A DNA stretch of 64,000 bases from Paenibacillus pedocola (GCF_031599675.1 NZ_CP134223.1:4402001-4466000), one strand, 5' to 3'. Counted from the stretch's first letter, positions 34,480-42,902 are shown. Notes: generated by a model from the sequence alone, not told the origin. A program made the numbers and translations.

Positions 34480-35205
34480 TTATTGGTAACGCAGGAAGAG
34501 GTTATTATTCTCCAGATGCACATGCTCGAAGGTCATTCCTTCCAGCTCCTCGAGCCGGGCATACGTCAACCGGTAAGTCGTGCAGGCATGCTCGGGCGGG
34601 GTAAAGTCATTCGTCACCGCGCGGAGCTCACGCAAAATCTCGCCTGCCCCATCATGTTCCGCTTCCAGACCGGACAGCAGACCGCGCAGTTCAGCCAAAG
34701 CTTCCTCGCTCGGATTCGCGCTGTAAGCCAGCATTTTTGGAAACTCAATTTCTTCTTCCTGTGCTGTATGCTTCAGCAGATCTTCACGCAGCAGGTTGAA
34801 TAAGCGGTAAACTTCGGCCAGATGCGGGGAATCCTCGCCGTGGACACGGAATACCTTGGTTACATTCTGGCTGATCAAAGGCAGCTCTTCACGCAGGTAA
34901 CGGTGATGCTTGTTCACGATATGTTCCACCAGTTCCTCTGAAGATGCTCCATTCCACTTGGTGTCTTCCTCTAGCACAGGATGCTCCTGGGCCAGCTTGT
35001 GCAGATCGCTTAGCATCGTATCCGCATCAAGCCCTTTCTCTGCAGCTGCCTCCGCCAGCGGCTTCACTCCTCCGCAGCAGAAATCGATCCGTTGTCCTTT
35101 GAAATAATCAGCCGCCTTAGGAAATTGCAGTACGATATCTCTCACCAGATCCTCGCCGCTAAAGCTAAGCGCTTCTGTTGTATGGTTCAATTGATTGGCC
35201 GTCAT
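34480..35205 (-). CDS. scdA: Iron-sulfur cluster repair di-iron protein (RIC/YtfE/ScdA)
   Basis: A 241-residue protein that repairs Fe-S clusters damaged by nitric oxide or oxidants. The N-terminal ScdA_N domain is marked by YFKGQRIDFCCGGVKPLAEAA (about residues 35-55). The rest is a hemerythrin-like four-helix bundle with the expected His/Glu ligands (HIVNKHHRYLREELP, HTAQEEEIEFPKML, EAEHDGAGEIL, HVHLENNNLF). An Fnr-like box lies upstream. Placement beside nitrite reductase is logical because nitrite metabolism yields NO. GGGAGGG precedes the ATG. Confidence 0.92.
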   Translation of the reverse strand: MTANQLNHTTEALSFSGEDLVRDIVLQFPKAADYFKGQRIDFCCGGVKPLAEAAAEKGLDADTMLSDLHKLAQEHPVLEEDTKWNGASSEELVEHIVNKHHRYLREELPLISQNVTKVFRVHGEDSPHLAEVYRLFNLLREDLLKHTAQEEEIEFPKMLAYSANPSEEALAELRGLLSGLEAEHDGAGEILRELRAVTNDFTPPEHACTTYRLTYARLEELEGMTFEHVHLENNNLFLRYQ

Positions 35206-35252
35206 ATGGGGCCCTCCCTCACGTTATTGGTTTAGGTTTTTCTTTACTCCTA

Positions 35253-35296
35253 CACCATAACGCTCACCGGAATCTCAGTTTGTGATTGTACGCACA
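35253..35296 (-). promoter_or_regulatory. scdA promoter with an Fnr-type box
   Basis: TGTGATTGTACGCACA (35281-35296) matches TGTGA-N6-TCACA with one mismatch. TATGGT (35253-35258, minus strand) is a plausible -10. The distance between box centre and -10 is the same as at nirB. Confidence 0.55.
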
Positions 35297-35343
35297 AATA
35301 CATAAAATTTTATTGAACATGGAGAAAATGAAAACAAACCGCA

Positions 35344-35372
35344 TAAAAAAACACCTCTTATAGAGGTGTTTT
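35344..35372 (-). terminator. Intrinsic terminator
   Basis: ACACCTCT and AGAGGTGT form the stem with a 3-base loop; T7 follows on the minus strand, 20 bases after the stop of the upstream gene. Confidence 0.85.
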
Positions 35373-35392
35373 CCCAGAATAGCTGCAATACT

Positions 35393-36115
35393 TCACTGAA
35401 CCGTAGCCTGCATATAGGTCCGTTTGCCCTGCGCATCCTTCAGATAGGGTCCGAGGCCGGCAAAACGGGAATGGTCCACATACACGCCGGTCATCCACCT
35501 GCCTTCGGTTAACCCGCCGTTCCACTGGAGGACAAGATCGGGGGCGGATATCCATTCCTGATATACTTTTATATTACTCTCTTTATATTCTTTAGAAGGT
35601 TTGCCGTTCTCCGTCAGACGCACCTTGTTTAAATAGGTCGGCACAAAATAGGAAGAGATAGTGTCCAGATCATCGCCGTTAAGAAAAGCTTCATCACCCA
35701 GATACGGCTGAAAAAGCACGGTGTTCTCATACATTGACCAGATTAGCGCCTGCAGAACCATACTCTGCCGGATCCCGTTGTGAAAGGTAAACAACCGCTG
35801 ATTGCCTGCAGGTTTTCCTTGTGCAGCAGCTGAAGGCTCCAGGCAATGCCGCTCACAGCCTATACATTTCCAGCCCGAAGGACTCTGAATCCACTTTTGA
35901 AAAACGCTGCCGCTATCATTGTCTCCTTTATATAAAGAAGAGATAATTTCATAGGGCACCCCTATCCACGCGTCCCACAAGGAATCAGGAAGATGGCCGT
36001 GCAGCATGAACAGCGCTTTATCATAAATGAGCTGCACTTTGATCGAAGCGGCTTCCAGTTCGGCAACATCCTCTTTCCCATAGGTTATTTCCCGGGAAAA
36101 CAAGGTGGTTTTCAT
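35393..36115 (-). CDS. Hypothetical protein with a CXXCXXXC motif
   Basis: I do not recognise this 240-residue protein. It has no signal peptide or clear membrane helix. A cysteine cluster (WKCIGCERHC, near residue 84) could bind a metal or an Fe-S cluster. The rest is rich in aromatic residues (LPDSLWDAWIGVPYE, LVLQWNGGLTEGRWMTG). The ATG at 36115 has AGGAGG upstream. It is monocistronic, with a repeated palindromic element in its upstream region. Confidence 0.75.
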   Translation of the reverse strand: MKTTLFSREITYGKEDVAELEAASIKVQLIYDKALFMLHGHLPDSLWDAWIGVPYEIISSLYKGDNDSGSVFQKWIQSPSGWKCIGCERHCLEPSAAAQGKPAGNQRLFTFHNGIRQSMVLQALIWSMYENTVLFQPYLGDEAFLNGDDLDTISSYFVPTYLNKVRLTENGKPSKEYKESNIKVYQEWISAPDLVLQWNGGLTEGRWMTGVYVDHSRFAGLGPYLKDAQGKRTYMQATVQ

Positions 36116-36130
36116 CTTCCTCGCCTCCTA

Positions 36131-36258
36131 AAAGTTTTGTTAGCGTTACATCTTCGAGTCACAACGACAAAACTTGCTCCGAAAGCATACACTTAGTTTT
36201 GTTAGCGTTACATCTTCGAGTTCACTACGACAAAACTTACTCCGAAAGCATATCACGA
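36131..36258. repeat. Tandem 62/63-bp repeat with internal hairpins
   Basis: Two copies of a unit beginning AGTTTTGTTAGCGTTACATC start at 36132 and 36194. Each contains an inverted pair (AAGTTTTGT/ACAAAACTT in copy 1, inner CGTT/AACG) and ends with CTCCGAAAGCATA. A third fragment (CGAAAGCATAT) follows. The copies differ at a few bases. The remaining sequence up to 36397 shows nothing else recognisable. Confidence 0.75.
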
Positions 36259-36397
36259 AAGCATATCCCAATTTTGGTTGCGCTTCCACAATAAATATGC
36301 AGAATATCGATAGTTACTGAACAGGCGGGTGGCAGCAGTTTTTTCTATTATATTACATCCTGCAGTGAGTTGTGCAAGTTTTATTTATTAAAATTTG

Positions 36398-36434
36398 AAA
36401 AAGCCCCTTCTCCGTCACGCGGATAAAAGGGGCT
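36398..36434 (-). terminator. Intrinsic terminator after the HxlR gene
   Basis: AGCCCCTT and AAGGGGCT form the stem; T5 follows on the minus strand. Confidence 0.85.
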
Positions 36435-36457
36435 ATCAATAGGACACTTACGGCGGG

Positions 36458-36775
36458 CTACTCGACCCAGCTCTCGGCCCAGGACTGAATCTGCTGCATA
36501 ACCGGCTCAAGTGCACGGCCTTTAGGTGTTAATTCATACTCAATGCGCACCGGTGTTTCAGGGTATACATGTCTTACCAGAATACCTTCGCACTCCAAAT
36601 CCTTCATTCGTTCAGACAGCATCTTATCGCTCATCGACGGAATCAGTCCCGAAATATCCTTGAAACGCTTCGGGCCGCTCATCAATGTCTGGATAATAAG
36701 TCCATTCCAACGTTTGCCTAAGAAAGAGAAGGCCGTTTCGAATCTTGGGCACATCGTCAGCTGATGTTCTTCCAT
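36458..36775 (-). CDS. HxlR-family transcriptional regulator
   Basis: A 105-residue winged-helix regulator of the HxlR/MarR-like group (CPRFETAFSFLGKRWNGLII near the start; RFKDISGLIPSMSDKMLSERMKDLE as the recognition region; YELTPKGRALEPV wing). The family often senses redox or electrophiles through the N-terminal Cys, which is present. The ATG at 36775 is preferred to an upstream GTG because GAGAGGTGA lies six bases before it. The target is unknown. Confidence 0.88.
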   Translation of the reverse strand: MEEHQLTMCPRFETAFSFLGKRWNGLIIQTLMSGPKRFKDISGLIPSMSDKMLSERMKDLECEGILVRHVYPETPVRIEYELTPKGRALEPVMQQIQSWAESWVE

Positions 36776-36901
36776 TGTTCTCACCTCTCAGTTGTGAAAC
36801 TTACGATTAGTTAGTATATATAATTTTAACACATTTAAAGCATAATGAACATCGTTTACCAAAAAAAAGTTCATCAGCCCCACCTTATTATATCCTCGGT
36901 G

Positions 36902-37225
36902 TCAATCCCCTGTGCCTTGCCGCGGCTTGCGCTGGGCAATTGCCTCTGTGACCACGTATGCGAGGTCATCGTTGCTGTATAAAGACAACACGCCAAGAAC
37001 CGTATCATCAGAAATATAACCTGCTTCATCCTCAGGCACAGTAAGTGCAAGTGCATGGCTAAGTGCGGCATTGCCTTCCTGCTGCGGATAAGCCTGCAGA
37101 TAGAGTGCATGCGGATCAAGCCCGTTGTTCACACACCACTGGGCAAATACAAGGATCATCATTTCCTCATCCCGCTTATAGCTCTCTATGATCTGTTCCT
37201 CCATTGATTTGCGGTAATCGTCCAT
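36902..37225 (-). CDS. Hypothetical small cytoplasmic protein
   Basis: A 107-residue acidic protein I do not recognise. Residues 1-40 look helical (DDYRKSMEEQIIESYKRDEE), followed by WCVNNGLDPHALYLQAYP and a mixed C-terminal part (DDTVLGVLSLYSNDDLAYVV). The ATG at 37225 is chosen for its AGAGGAG site. It starts 25 bases after the oxidoreductase gene stop and is probably co-transcribed. Confidence 0.75.
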   Translation of the reverse strand: MDDYRKSMEEQIIESYKRDEEMMILVFAQWCVNNGLDPHALYLQAYPQQEGNAALSHALALTVPEDEAGYISDDTVLGVLSLYSNDDLAYVVTEAIAQRKPRQGTGD

Positions 37226-37250
37226 ACCCGTACTCCTCTCTGTTAATCTG

Positions 37251-38186
37251 TCAATCGGCAAGCTCTGCCGCCAGCTTGTGGCTGGCTAAAACGGCGGAAG
37301 CTGAAATGCCGCATTGCTCCGGTGTATTCATGGTACTTAGAAAATGGTTCACGACACCGCTGAAGCCCCTCCGCTCCAGAACCGTATCCCAGCTTCCGAA
37401 GCCTTGAGTACGCGGCAGCGCCCCCTTCTCATACAGGATCGCCCGTTCCATATCGGACACTTCCACCGATCTCCCGCTGCCGTGAAGCTCCAGCTTCTCA
37501 ATATCCGCTCCGGCATCCCGGACCATACTGTACATTCCGGTAGCGCCTGAATTCCAGCCAAGCATTCCGGAAGATTGCAGGAGCCGGCCTTCACTGTCGG
37601 AATTCAGGCTGCTTCTCAGCAGCTCATAATCATTGCCGCACAGCCAGAGCAGCAGATCCAGCATATGAATCAGGTCATCATGGATCGTCTCGCGGCTGCT
37701 GCCGGACTGCAGCTTGGTGCGGTGTTTGAGCGCATGGCAATGGCTGATGCCGCCCGCCTTCTCAAGCCAGGCTTTGGCTGCCGTATACATCGGTGCGAAG
37801 CGGCGGTTAAAGCCGACAGCGAGGAGTTGCCCTCTATTCTCTGCCATTTCCGCCATCCGCCGGGATTGTTCCAAGTCATATGAAAGAGGCTTATCTACAT
37901 AAACTGCCAACCCATGCTCGAGGCACTTTGTAACAAGCTCATAATGGGTAGGCGTGGGGCTGTGCACGAACACGGCATCAAGCTCCCAGGACAGCAGCTC
38001 ATTCACATCTGTTGTACCCTTGGGAAAACGGTAGGAGCGGACGGCTCCCTGGACAGTGGATTGTGAATGACTGAGTACGCCTACAACCTCCGCCTGATCA
38101 TGCCGGGAGAGCAGCGGCAAATACACTTTACGGGCAATATCGCCGATTCCGATCATCGCCACTCTTTTACGTACAGGAGTATTCAT
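37251..38186 (-). CDS. Gfo/Idh/MocA-family oxidoreductase
   Basis: A 311-residue NAD(P)-dependent sugar-type dehydrogenase. The Rossmann motif is VAMIGIGDIARKVYLPLL, and the DKPLSYDLEQSRRMAE segment holds the catalytic Lys of the EKP motif, here DKP. The C-terminal GFO_IDH_MocA fold follows. The substrate is not evident. It lies at the head of a two-gene unit with a small hypothetical protein, divergent from a TVP38-like gene. Confidence 0.88.
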   Translation of the reverse strand: MNTPVRKRVAMIGIGDIARKVYLPLLSRHDQAEVVGVLSHSQSTVQGAVRSYRFPKGTTDVNELLSWELDAVFVHSPTPTHYELVTKCLEHGLAVYVDKPLSYDLEQSRRMAEMAENRGQLLAVGFNRRFAPMYTAAKAWLEKAGGISHCHALKHRTKLQSGSSRETIHDDLIHMLDLLLWLCGNDYELLRSSLNSDSEGRLLQSSGMLGWNSGATGMYSMVRDAGADIEKLELHGSGRSVEVSDMERAILYEKGALPRTQGFGSWDTVLERRGFSGVVNHFLSTMNTPEQCGISASAVLASHKLAAELAD

Positions 38187-38320
38187 GGCATATCTTCCTT
38201 TACAACTTGTCTTATAGAAGTATTATACCGTGACATCCCGCCGGGACAATGATCTTTGCTTCATTAATTACTTTTTTTTCAGTATGATGAGATGAACAGG
38301 TTAAGAAAGGGCATAGTAAA

Positions 38321-38941
38321 ATGAGAAAATGGCTTACAGCAATACTTTATGTTTCGGGTATTATTCTTGCGTTTATCTACAGATATGATCTGCTGGACTG
38401 GCTGCGTGAGGATCATAGCCCATTTCTGTCCCTGCTGGCCGCAACAGCGCTGGCATTCTTTCCGGTCCTGCCTTATAAGTTAATCATTGGCTTGTTCGGA
38501 TATGCATATGGGAGTCTCACCGGGGCGCTGATTTGCTGGAGTGCAACAACGCTTGCAGCAGCGATAATGTACGGCCTCGTTAAATATTTGTTCCAAAAGC
38601 AAGCCCGAACCTATCTCGCGTCCGTACCGGCTCTGGAAAAATTCACCTCCGCTGTGCAGCGGCGTCCGTTCGCGTCCATCATCCTGGCCCGCCTTGCACC
38701 GGTTGTGCCCCAGACCGCAGTTAATATCTATGCCGGTGCTGCCGGCTTGCCCTTCTGGAGCTATCTCGCCGCTTCCGGACTCGGTAAAATCCCTGGAATC
38801 ACACTCTACGCATATCTCGGAGGGCAGTTATTCGAGCATCCGCGGAGCGCTGTTATCGCAATAGTACTTTATGCCGCTGTGCTCTTACTGGCCGGTTTGT
38901 CTCTGCGCCCGCGTCCAGCCGGTAGTACAAAAGGCCGATAA
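38321..38941 (+). CDS. TVP38/TMEM64 (VTT-domain) membrane protein
   Basis: A 206-residue protein with about five hydrophobic segments and the VTT/SNARE-associated pattern (PYKLIIGLFGYAYG, LARLAPVVPQTAVNIYAGAAGLPFWSY). The family is distantly related to DedA proteins and may act in lipid transport. The start ATG follows AAAGGGC. No partner gene is adjacent on the plus strand. Confidence 0.85.
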   Translation: MRKWLTAILYVSGIILAFIYRYDLLDWLREDHSPFLSLLAATALAFFPVLPYKLIIGLFGYAYGSLTGALICWSATTLAAAIMYGLVKYLFQKQARTYLASVPALEKFTSAVQRRPFASIILARLAPVVPQTAVNIYAGAAGLPFWSYLAASGLGKIPGITLYAYLGGQLFEHPRSAVIAIVLYAAVLLLAGLSLRPRPAGSTKGR

Positions 38942-39038
38942 GAACTGAAGGACGGTGCTGGCAGACAGCGCCTCTTTGCTTTATAATTAAATTGAATTGT
39001 GATCTATTTAATTGCATTCTACGGATGGAGGGATATTT

Positions 39039-40025
39039 ATGAGTGATGTTCAGTCTGACAATATAGGCTTCAAGACGGAAAAAGCGACCTTTGCAGGTGG
39101 ATGTTTCTGGTGTATGGTATCTCCTTTTGAAGATTTACCGGGAATTGAAGGGATCATTTCCGGATATACAGGCGGACATACGGTTAATCCGACCTATCAG
39201 GAGGTTTGCTCGGAGACAACCGGGCATGTCGAAGCGGTTCAGATTACGTTTAACCCGGATATTTTCCCGTACAGCAAGCTGCTTGAGCTGTTCTGGCAGC
39301 AAATTGACCCTACCGATGCCGGCGGCCAGTTTCATGACCGCGGAACTTCCTATGGTACGGCAATCTTCTATCATTCTGAAGAACAGCGGCTCGAAGCAGA
39401 AGCTTCCAAAGCTGCACTTGCGGCCAGCGGACGTTTTTCAGCACCGATTGTGACTCCGGTTCTTCCAGCCAAGCCATTCTATCCTGCTGAAGAATATCAC
39501 CAGGATTATCATCATAAGAATCCCGGACATTACAAACGTTACCGGAAGGGCTCCGGCCGGGAGGCCTTTATAGAAACCCACTGGAAGCATAAAGAGGACA
39601 AACAGAGCCTTAAGGAGCGGCTAACCCCGCTTCAGTATGAAGTAACCCAGAATAATGCTACCGAGTCACCCTTCCGCAATGAATTCTGGGATCACCATGG
39701 TGACGGCATTTATGTAGATATCGTATCCGGCGAGCCGCTGTTCAGCTCCCAGGATAAGTACGATTCCGGCTGCGGCTGGCCAAGCTTTACCCGCCCGATC
39801 CGCGACTATGCGGTCAAAGAAAAAACAGACCTCAGCCATCTGATGATCCGCACCGAAGTACGCAGCAAAACCGCCGATTCGCATCTCGGTCATGTATTCA
39901 ACGATGGTCCCGGCGAGAACGGCCTGCGCTACTGCATTAATTCAGCGGCACTGCGGTTCGTACCCAAAGAGGATCTGGAAAAAGAAGGCTATGGCGAGTA
40001 CCAGGTGCTTTTCCAGCATGCATAA
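39039..40025 (+). CDS. msrAB: Fused methionine sulfoxide reductase MsrA-MsrB
   Basis: This 328-residue fusion repairs both stereoisomers of methionine sulfoxide. MsrA occupies about residues 10-165, with the catalytic GGCFWC and GHVEAVQITFNP. MsrB occupies about 185-325, with SGCGWPSF, HLGHVFNDGPG and the catalytic Cys in RYCINSAALRF. The ATG at 39039 follows GGAGGG by six bases; an upstream in-frame ATG lacks a site. There is no signal peptide, so it is a cytoplasmic oxidative-stress enzyme. Confidence 0.95.
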   Translation: MSDVQSDNIGFKTEKATFAGGCFWCMVSPFEDLPGIEGIISGYTGGHTVNPTYQEVCSETTGHVEAVQITFNPDIFPYSKLLELFWQQIDPTDAGGQFHDRGTSYGTAIFYHSEEQRLEAEASKAALAASGRFSAPIVTPVLPAKPFYPAEEYHQDYHHKNPGHYKRYRKGSGREAFIETHWKHKEDKQSLKERLTPLQYEVTQNNATESPFRNEFWDHHGDGIYVDIVSGEPLFSSQDKYDSGCGWPSFTRPIRDYAVKEKTDLSHLMIRTEVRSKTADSHLGHVFNDGPGENGLRYCINSAALRFVPKEDLEKEGYGEYQVLFQHA

Positions 40026-40048
40026 GTTATAGGCCCATTTCACGCCGC

Positions 40049-40094
40049 AAAGCCTCCAGTCCGTGATAGTACGGAATTGGAGGCTTTGTTATTT
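40049..40094. terminator. Bidirectional terminator between msrAB and the GNAT gene
   Basis: AAAGCCTCCA and TGGAGGCTTT form the stem with an inner CCGT/ACGG pair. It lies between convergent genes. Confidence 0.8.
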
Positions 40095-40103
40095 CGTATG
40101 ATT

Positions 40104-40511
40104 TTACAAAAACAACCCCATCCCCGGTGCATCAGCAGCTCTTCTCTCAAAACCGAATTGTTCATAAAAGTCGGCTTTACCGCTTGCGGCGGACAGCTGG
40201 ATCCACCGTATACCCTTGGCTCTGCAATGACCGATTAAATGTTCCATCACAGCCTTGCCGACCCCTTGGCCATGATAACCGGGCAATACAATCACATCAC
40301 AGAGGATACACTGGATCACACCATCCGAGACTATTCTGCCGGAAGCGATGAGTTTCTCCTGCTCATACACGGATACGACATACCAGCTGTTTCTAACGGC
40401 TTCCTGCAGCATATCTCTCGTCCATAGCCCTTCAGCATTCCAGCCGGTCGATTGAAACAGATTATAGTAATCATTGCTGTCCGGAAGTTCCGTCCGGAAA
40501 GAAAAAGTCAC
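40104..40511 (-). CDS. GNAT-family N-acetyltransferase
   Basis: A 135-residue acetyltransferase with the acetyl-CoA motif A (VLPGYHGQGVGKAVMEHLIG) and a motif B end (FYEQFGFERR). The GTG at 40511 is chosen because it has GGGGG upstream and avoids overlap with the preceding gene; earlier in-frame starts would overlap it. The acceptor is unknown. Its start is 31 bases after the DUF4349 gene stop, so co-transcription is likely. Confidence 0.85.
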   Translation of the reverse strand: MTFSFRTELPDSNDYYNLFQSTGWNAEGLWTRDMLQEAVRNSWYVVSVYEQEKLIASGRIVSDGVIQCILCDVIVLPGYHGQGVGKAVMEHLIGHCRAKGIRWIQLSAASGKADFYEQFGFERRAADAPGMGLFL

Positions 40512-40542
40512 TGCGATTCCCCCACTTCTATAATACAGCGTA

Positions 40543-41700
40543 TCAACCTTTATTCTCTGTCTCCTTCCCGGTTTCCTCTGCGGCTGGAGCATCACCATGT
40601 ATTACTTCTCCGCCATCCCGGCCAGACAATTCCCGGTTCTGCTCACGATTAGCCGCCCGGATCCGCTGCAGATAACCGTCATCCCTGCGCTTCAACTTTT
40701 TCCGCAGCCACAGTACGATAACAAGAATGATACCCGCGACAATCAGGATAGGAAGTGCAGCCGCCAAGAAAACGATCAGCCACTGGAACATGACGGACAA
40801 GGCATGCAGACTGCTGGTCAGCGCATCGGAAGCCCGCGTCAGCAGCGGCCCCTGCTCTTTTTGCTGAGTATCCGCGATACTTATGTCGGTCTGATAGAGC
40901 CGCAGCTCTACAGTTGAGAACGATACATTCTGATCAATGTAACGCATTCTGCCTTTAATCTGTTCGATTTGCTCCTGAATTGCACCAAGCTGATTGGCAA
41001 AAGCAACGAGATCCGCGGATTTGGTCGCTTTTTTCATAAATTCGATATATTGGCTCTCCATCAGCTGTTTGGCCTTGAGCCGCGACTCCAGATCCACATA
41101 TTCTTCCGACACATCCTGGCCTTCAATATTCCGCTGAATTCCCTCATTTTTGATCTTCTCCAAATTATTCAGAAAAGGGGAAAAGCCGGACGCAGGAACC
41201 TTCATAATAAAGGTCCCGCCTTTTTCATATTCAGACATGCTCTCCGTAAATCCAATGATATATCCGCCGGACAGCGTGATCATATTGCGTACTTCAGACT
41301 GTGCGGCAGCATAATCTTCGACCTCTATCGTGAGGTTTGCTTTATACATCAGCTTCTTGTTCAGCCCCGCTACGACATCGGTACCAGTCAAACCCGCCGC
41401 TGCTTCTGCCGCCTTATCTGAATCAGAACCCTTTACCGCCATGCCTTTAGTTCCGGCGGCAGCATTGCCATCAGCATCAGCAGAGCTTGCGGATTTATCC
41501 GCACCGACTGATCCCGCTTCAACTTCAACGGCAGCAGGTGCTGCTTCCTCTGCAGGAGCATTCGCTGCTCCTTGATCTGACTTCATGTTGGTTGTGCTGG
41601 CTGAATTAGCCGCCGAATTCTCATTACTGGAACCGCAGCCAGCCAGTACAACCGCCAAAACTAATAATCCCGCCAAGTAATGCAGACCCCATTTTCGCAT
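40543..41700 (-). CDS. DUF4349-domain lipoprotein
   Basis: A 385-residue envelope protein with a signal peptide and lipobox (VVLAGC), then an Ala/Ser/Asp-rich linker of about 80 residues. The DUF4349 domain follows (KLMYKANLTIEVEDYAAAQSEV through SFSTVELRLYQ, about 120-290, with a coiled-coil-like helix pair). A membrane helix lies near 320-345 and a basic tail at the end. A lipid anchor plus a membrane helix suggests both ends touch the membrane. The function of the family is not established. The start at the second ATG is supported by GGAGG seven bases upstream. Confidence 0.85.
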   Translation of the reverse strand: MRKWGLHYLAGLLVLAVVLAGCGSSNENSAANSASTTNMKSDQGAANAPAEEAAPAAVEVEAGSVGADKSASSADADGNAAAGTKGMAVKGSDSDKAAEAAAGLTGTDVVAGLNKKLMYKANLTIEVEDYAAAQSEVRNMITLSGGYIIGFTESMSEYEKGGTFIMKVPASGFSPFLNNLEKIKNEGIQRNIEGQDVSEEYVDLESRLKAKQLMESQYIEFMKKATKSADLVAFANQLGAIQEQIEQIKGRMRYIDQNVSFSTVELRLYQTDISIADTQQKEQGPLLTRASDALTSSLHALSVMFQWLIVFLAAALPILIVAGIILVIVLWLRKKLKRRDDGYLQRIRAANREQNRELSGRDGGEVIHGDAPAAEETGKETENKG

Positions 41701-41885
41701 TCTCATTCCTCCAAAAGTGTAGTGGATTCCCGCTTCTTTTGTAAAAAATAGTTCGGCAGATACCCTTTGTATATTTTTGTAATAATCCGCCTAACTCTTT
41801 GACGCTCCAGATACTGGAAGGTTGCATTAAAACTATGGATCCGAATCCTTTTTTGAACCTTTTTTTCCAAAATTAACAATCCGCA

Positions 41886-41925
41886 CAAAAAAAACAGGAA
41901 CATTCAGCGGCTGAACGTTCCTGTT
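41886..41925 (-). terminator. Strong terminator 190 bases upstream of the DUF4349 gene
   Basis: AACAGGAACGTTCAGC pairs with GCTGAATGTTCCTGTT with one mismatch, and T8 follows on the minus strand. No minus-strand gene ends here, so it may be a leader attenuator of the DUF4349 gene or the end of a small RNA or antisense transcript of the region to 42100. Confidence 0.65.
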
Positions 41926-42016
41926 TGCGAATCCACTCTATATTTGCTACAATTACAATGTCTGAAAAGGCAAGGAAATCCAAATACCCTTTATTCAGAA
42001 GAACAAGGGTAAGGTT

Positions 42017-42047
42017 CTGTTCGGACAAGCTCCACCTTGCTGAACAG
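42017..42047. other. Hairpin upstream of the DUF1540 gene
   Basis: CTGTTC/GAACAG and an inner CAAG/CTTG pair form a hairpin about 60 bases before the DUF1540 start. It could belong to a plus-strand leader or to a minus-strand transcript ending at 41886. Confidence 0.35.
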
Positions 42048-42104
42048 AGCAGCACTATTTGCACTGAGCATATTACCAATCTACTATAAGGGGAGGTGAC
42101 CCTC

Positions 42105-42257
42105 ATGGCAAAAGACGTACTGTGTGCAGTGAACTCTTGCACCTATTGGGCTGAAGAGAACAAATGTAACGCTGAATCCATCTTTGTAGCTTATCACAGC
42201 TCCAAGGAGCCTACACAATCTGAAGAAACAGATTGCAAAACATTCGAAAGTAAATAA
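42105..42257 (+). CDS. DUF1540-domain cysteine-rich microprotein
   Basis: I find a 50-codon gene here, starting at an ATG eight bases after GGGGAGG. The product has the DUF1540 pattern: Cys at residues 7, 12, 21 and 44 in VLCAVNSCTYWAEENKCNA and ETDCKTFES. The spaced cysteines suggest a small metal-binding protein. The function is not established; the family is common in spore-forming Bacillota. A terminator follows directly. Confidence 0.85.
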   Translation: MAKDVLCAVNSCTYWAEENKCNAESIFVAYHSSKEPTQSEETDCKTFESK

Positions 42258-42266
42258 GTTAGACTT

Positions 42267-42297
42267 AGAAGGGACCCTCCACGGTTCCTTCTTTTCT
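42267..42297 (+). terminator. Intrinsic terminator after the DUF1540 gene
   Basis: GAAGG...ACC pairs with GGT...CCTTC and TTTT follows on the plus strand. Confidence 0.7.
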
Positions 42298-42456
42298 GTT
42301 TCTCATTCTATCAAGAATGAGAATTATTATCAAGTGTTTACATGAAAAAAATCTGTTACTAACACTGCAACCTCCGGACGGGTGCTAAATTGCATGACTT
42401 GATATAAAAACGTACAATTAAAATGCGTTATCAAGAAGACACAAATCGGAGGGTAA

Positions 42457-42837
42457 ATGATGATCAGACAAATCGGACAGGTAATGCTGTATGTAAATGA
42501 TCAGGACCAGGCTTTACGCTTTTGGACGGAAAAGGTCGGCTTCACTAAAGTTTCGGAAGCGGACAACGGGCAGGGAATGCGATGGATTGAAATTGCACCC
42601 GTGCAAGGAGCATCAACGACGTTTGTGCTTCACAACAAGCAGCTAATCGCCCAAATGCAGCCGGAGCTTAATCTAGGCACTCCCTCCATTCTCCTCTACT
42701 CTGATGATCTTGATGGCTTGTATCAGGATTTTCAGAAGAAAGGCATTACGGTTGGAGATCTAGTGAATATGCCTGGCGGCCGGGTATTCAACTTCGCCGA
42801 TGATGAGAATAACTACTTTGCAGTTATGGAAAAGTAA
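42457..42837 (+). CDS. VOC-superfamily (glyoxalase-like) protein
   Basis: A 126-residue protein with the two beta-alpha-beta-beta-beta modules of the VOC fold (IRQIGQVMLYVNDQDQALRFWTEKVGF; FNFADDENNYFAVMEK). It lacks evidence for a specific substrate; homologues include glyoxalases, dioxygenases and bleomycin or fosfomycin resistance proteins. Two ATG codons are adjacent; GGAGGG fits the second (42460) slightly better. It is monocistronic with its own terminator. Confidence 0.85.
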   Translation: MMIRQIGQVMLYVNDQDQALRFWTEKVGFTKVSEADNGQGMRWIEIAPVQGASTTFVLHNKQLIAQMQPELNLGTPSILLYSDDLDGLYQDFQKKGITVGDLVNMPGGRVFNFADDENNYFAVMEK

Positions 42838-42855
42838 TACCTTAATGTAGATGAT

Positions 42856-42887
42856 AACGTCACTGCAGGAATGTAGTGGCGTTTTAT
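42856..42887 (+). terminator. Intrinsic terminator after the VOC gene
   Basis: AACGTCACT and AGTGGCGTT pair with one G-T, followed by TTTTATATT on the plus strand. Confidence 0.65.
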
Positions 42888-42902
42888 ATTGTTTGTTAGC
42901 AG

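Noticed and set aside
36131..36258. Possible CRISPR-like repeat with spacers
   Set aside because: The two units are adjacent and similar over their full length, without unique spacers and without cas genes.
41873..42142. 89-codon frame opposite the DUF1540 gene
   Set aside because: It overlaps the well-supported DUF1540 gene antisense and contains the hairpin terminator as coding sequence.
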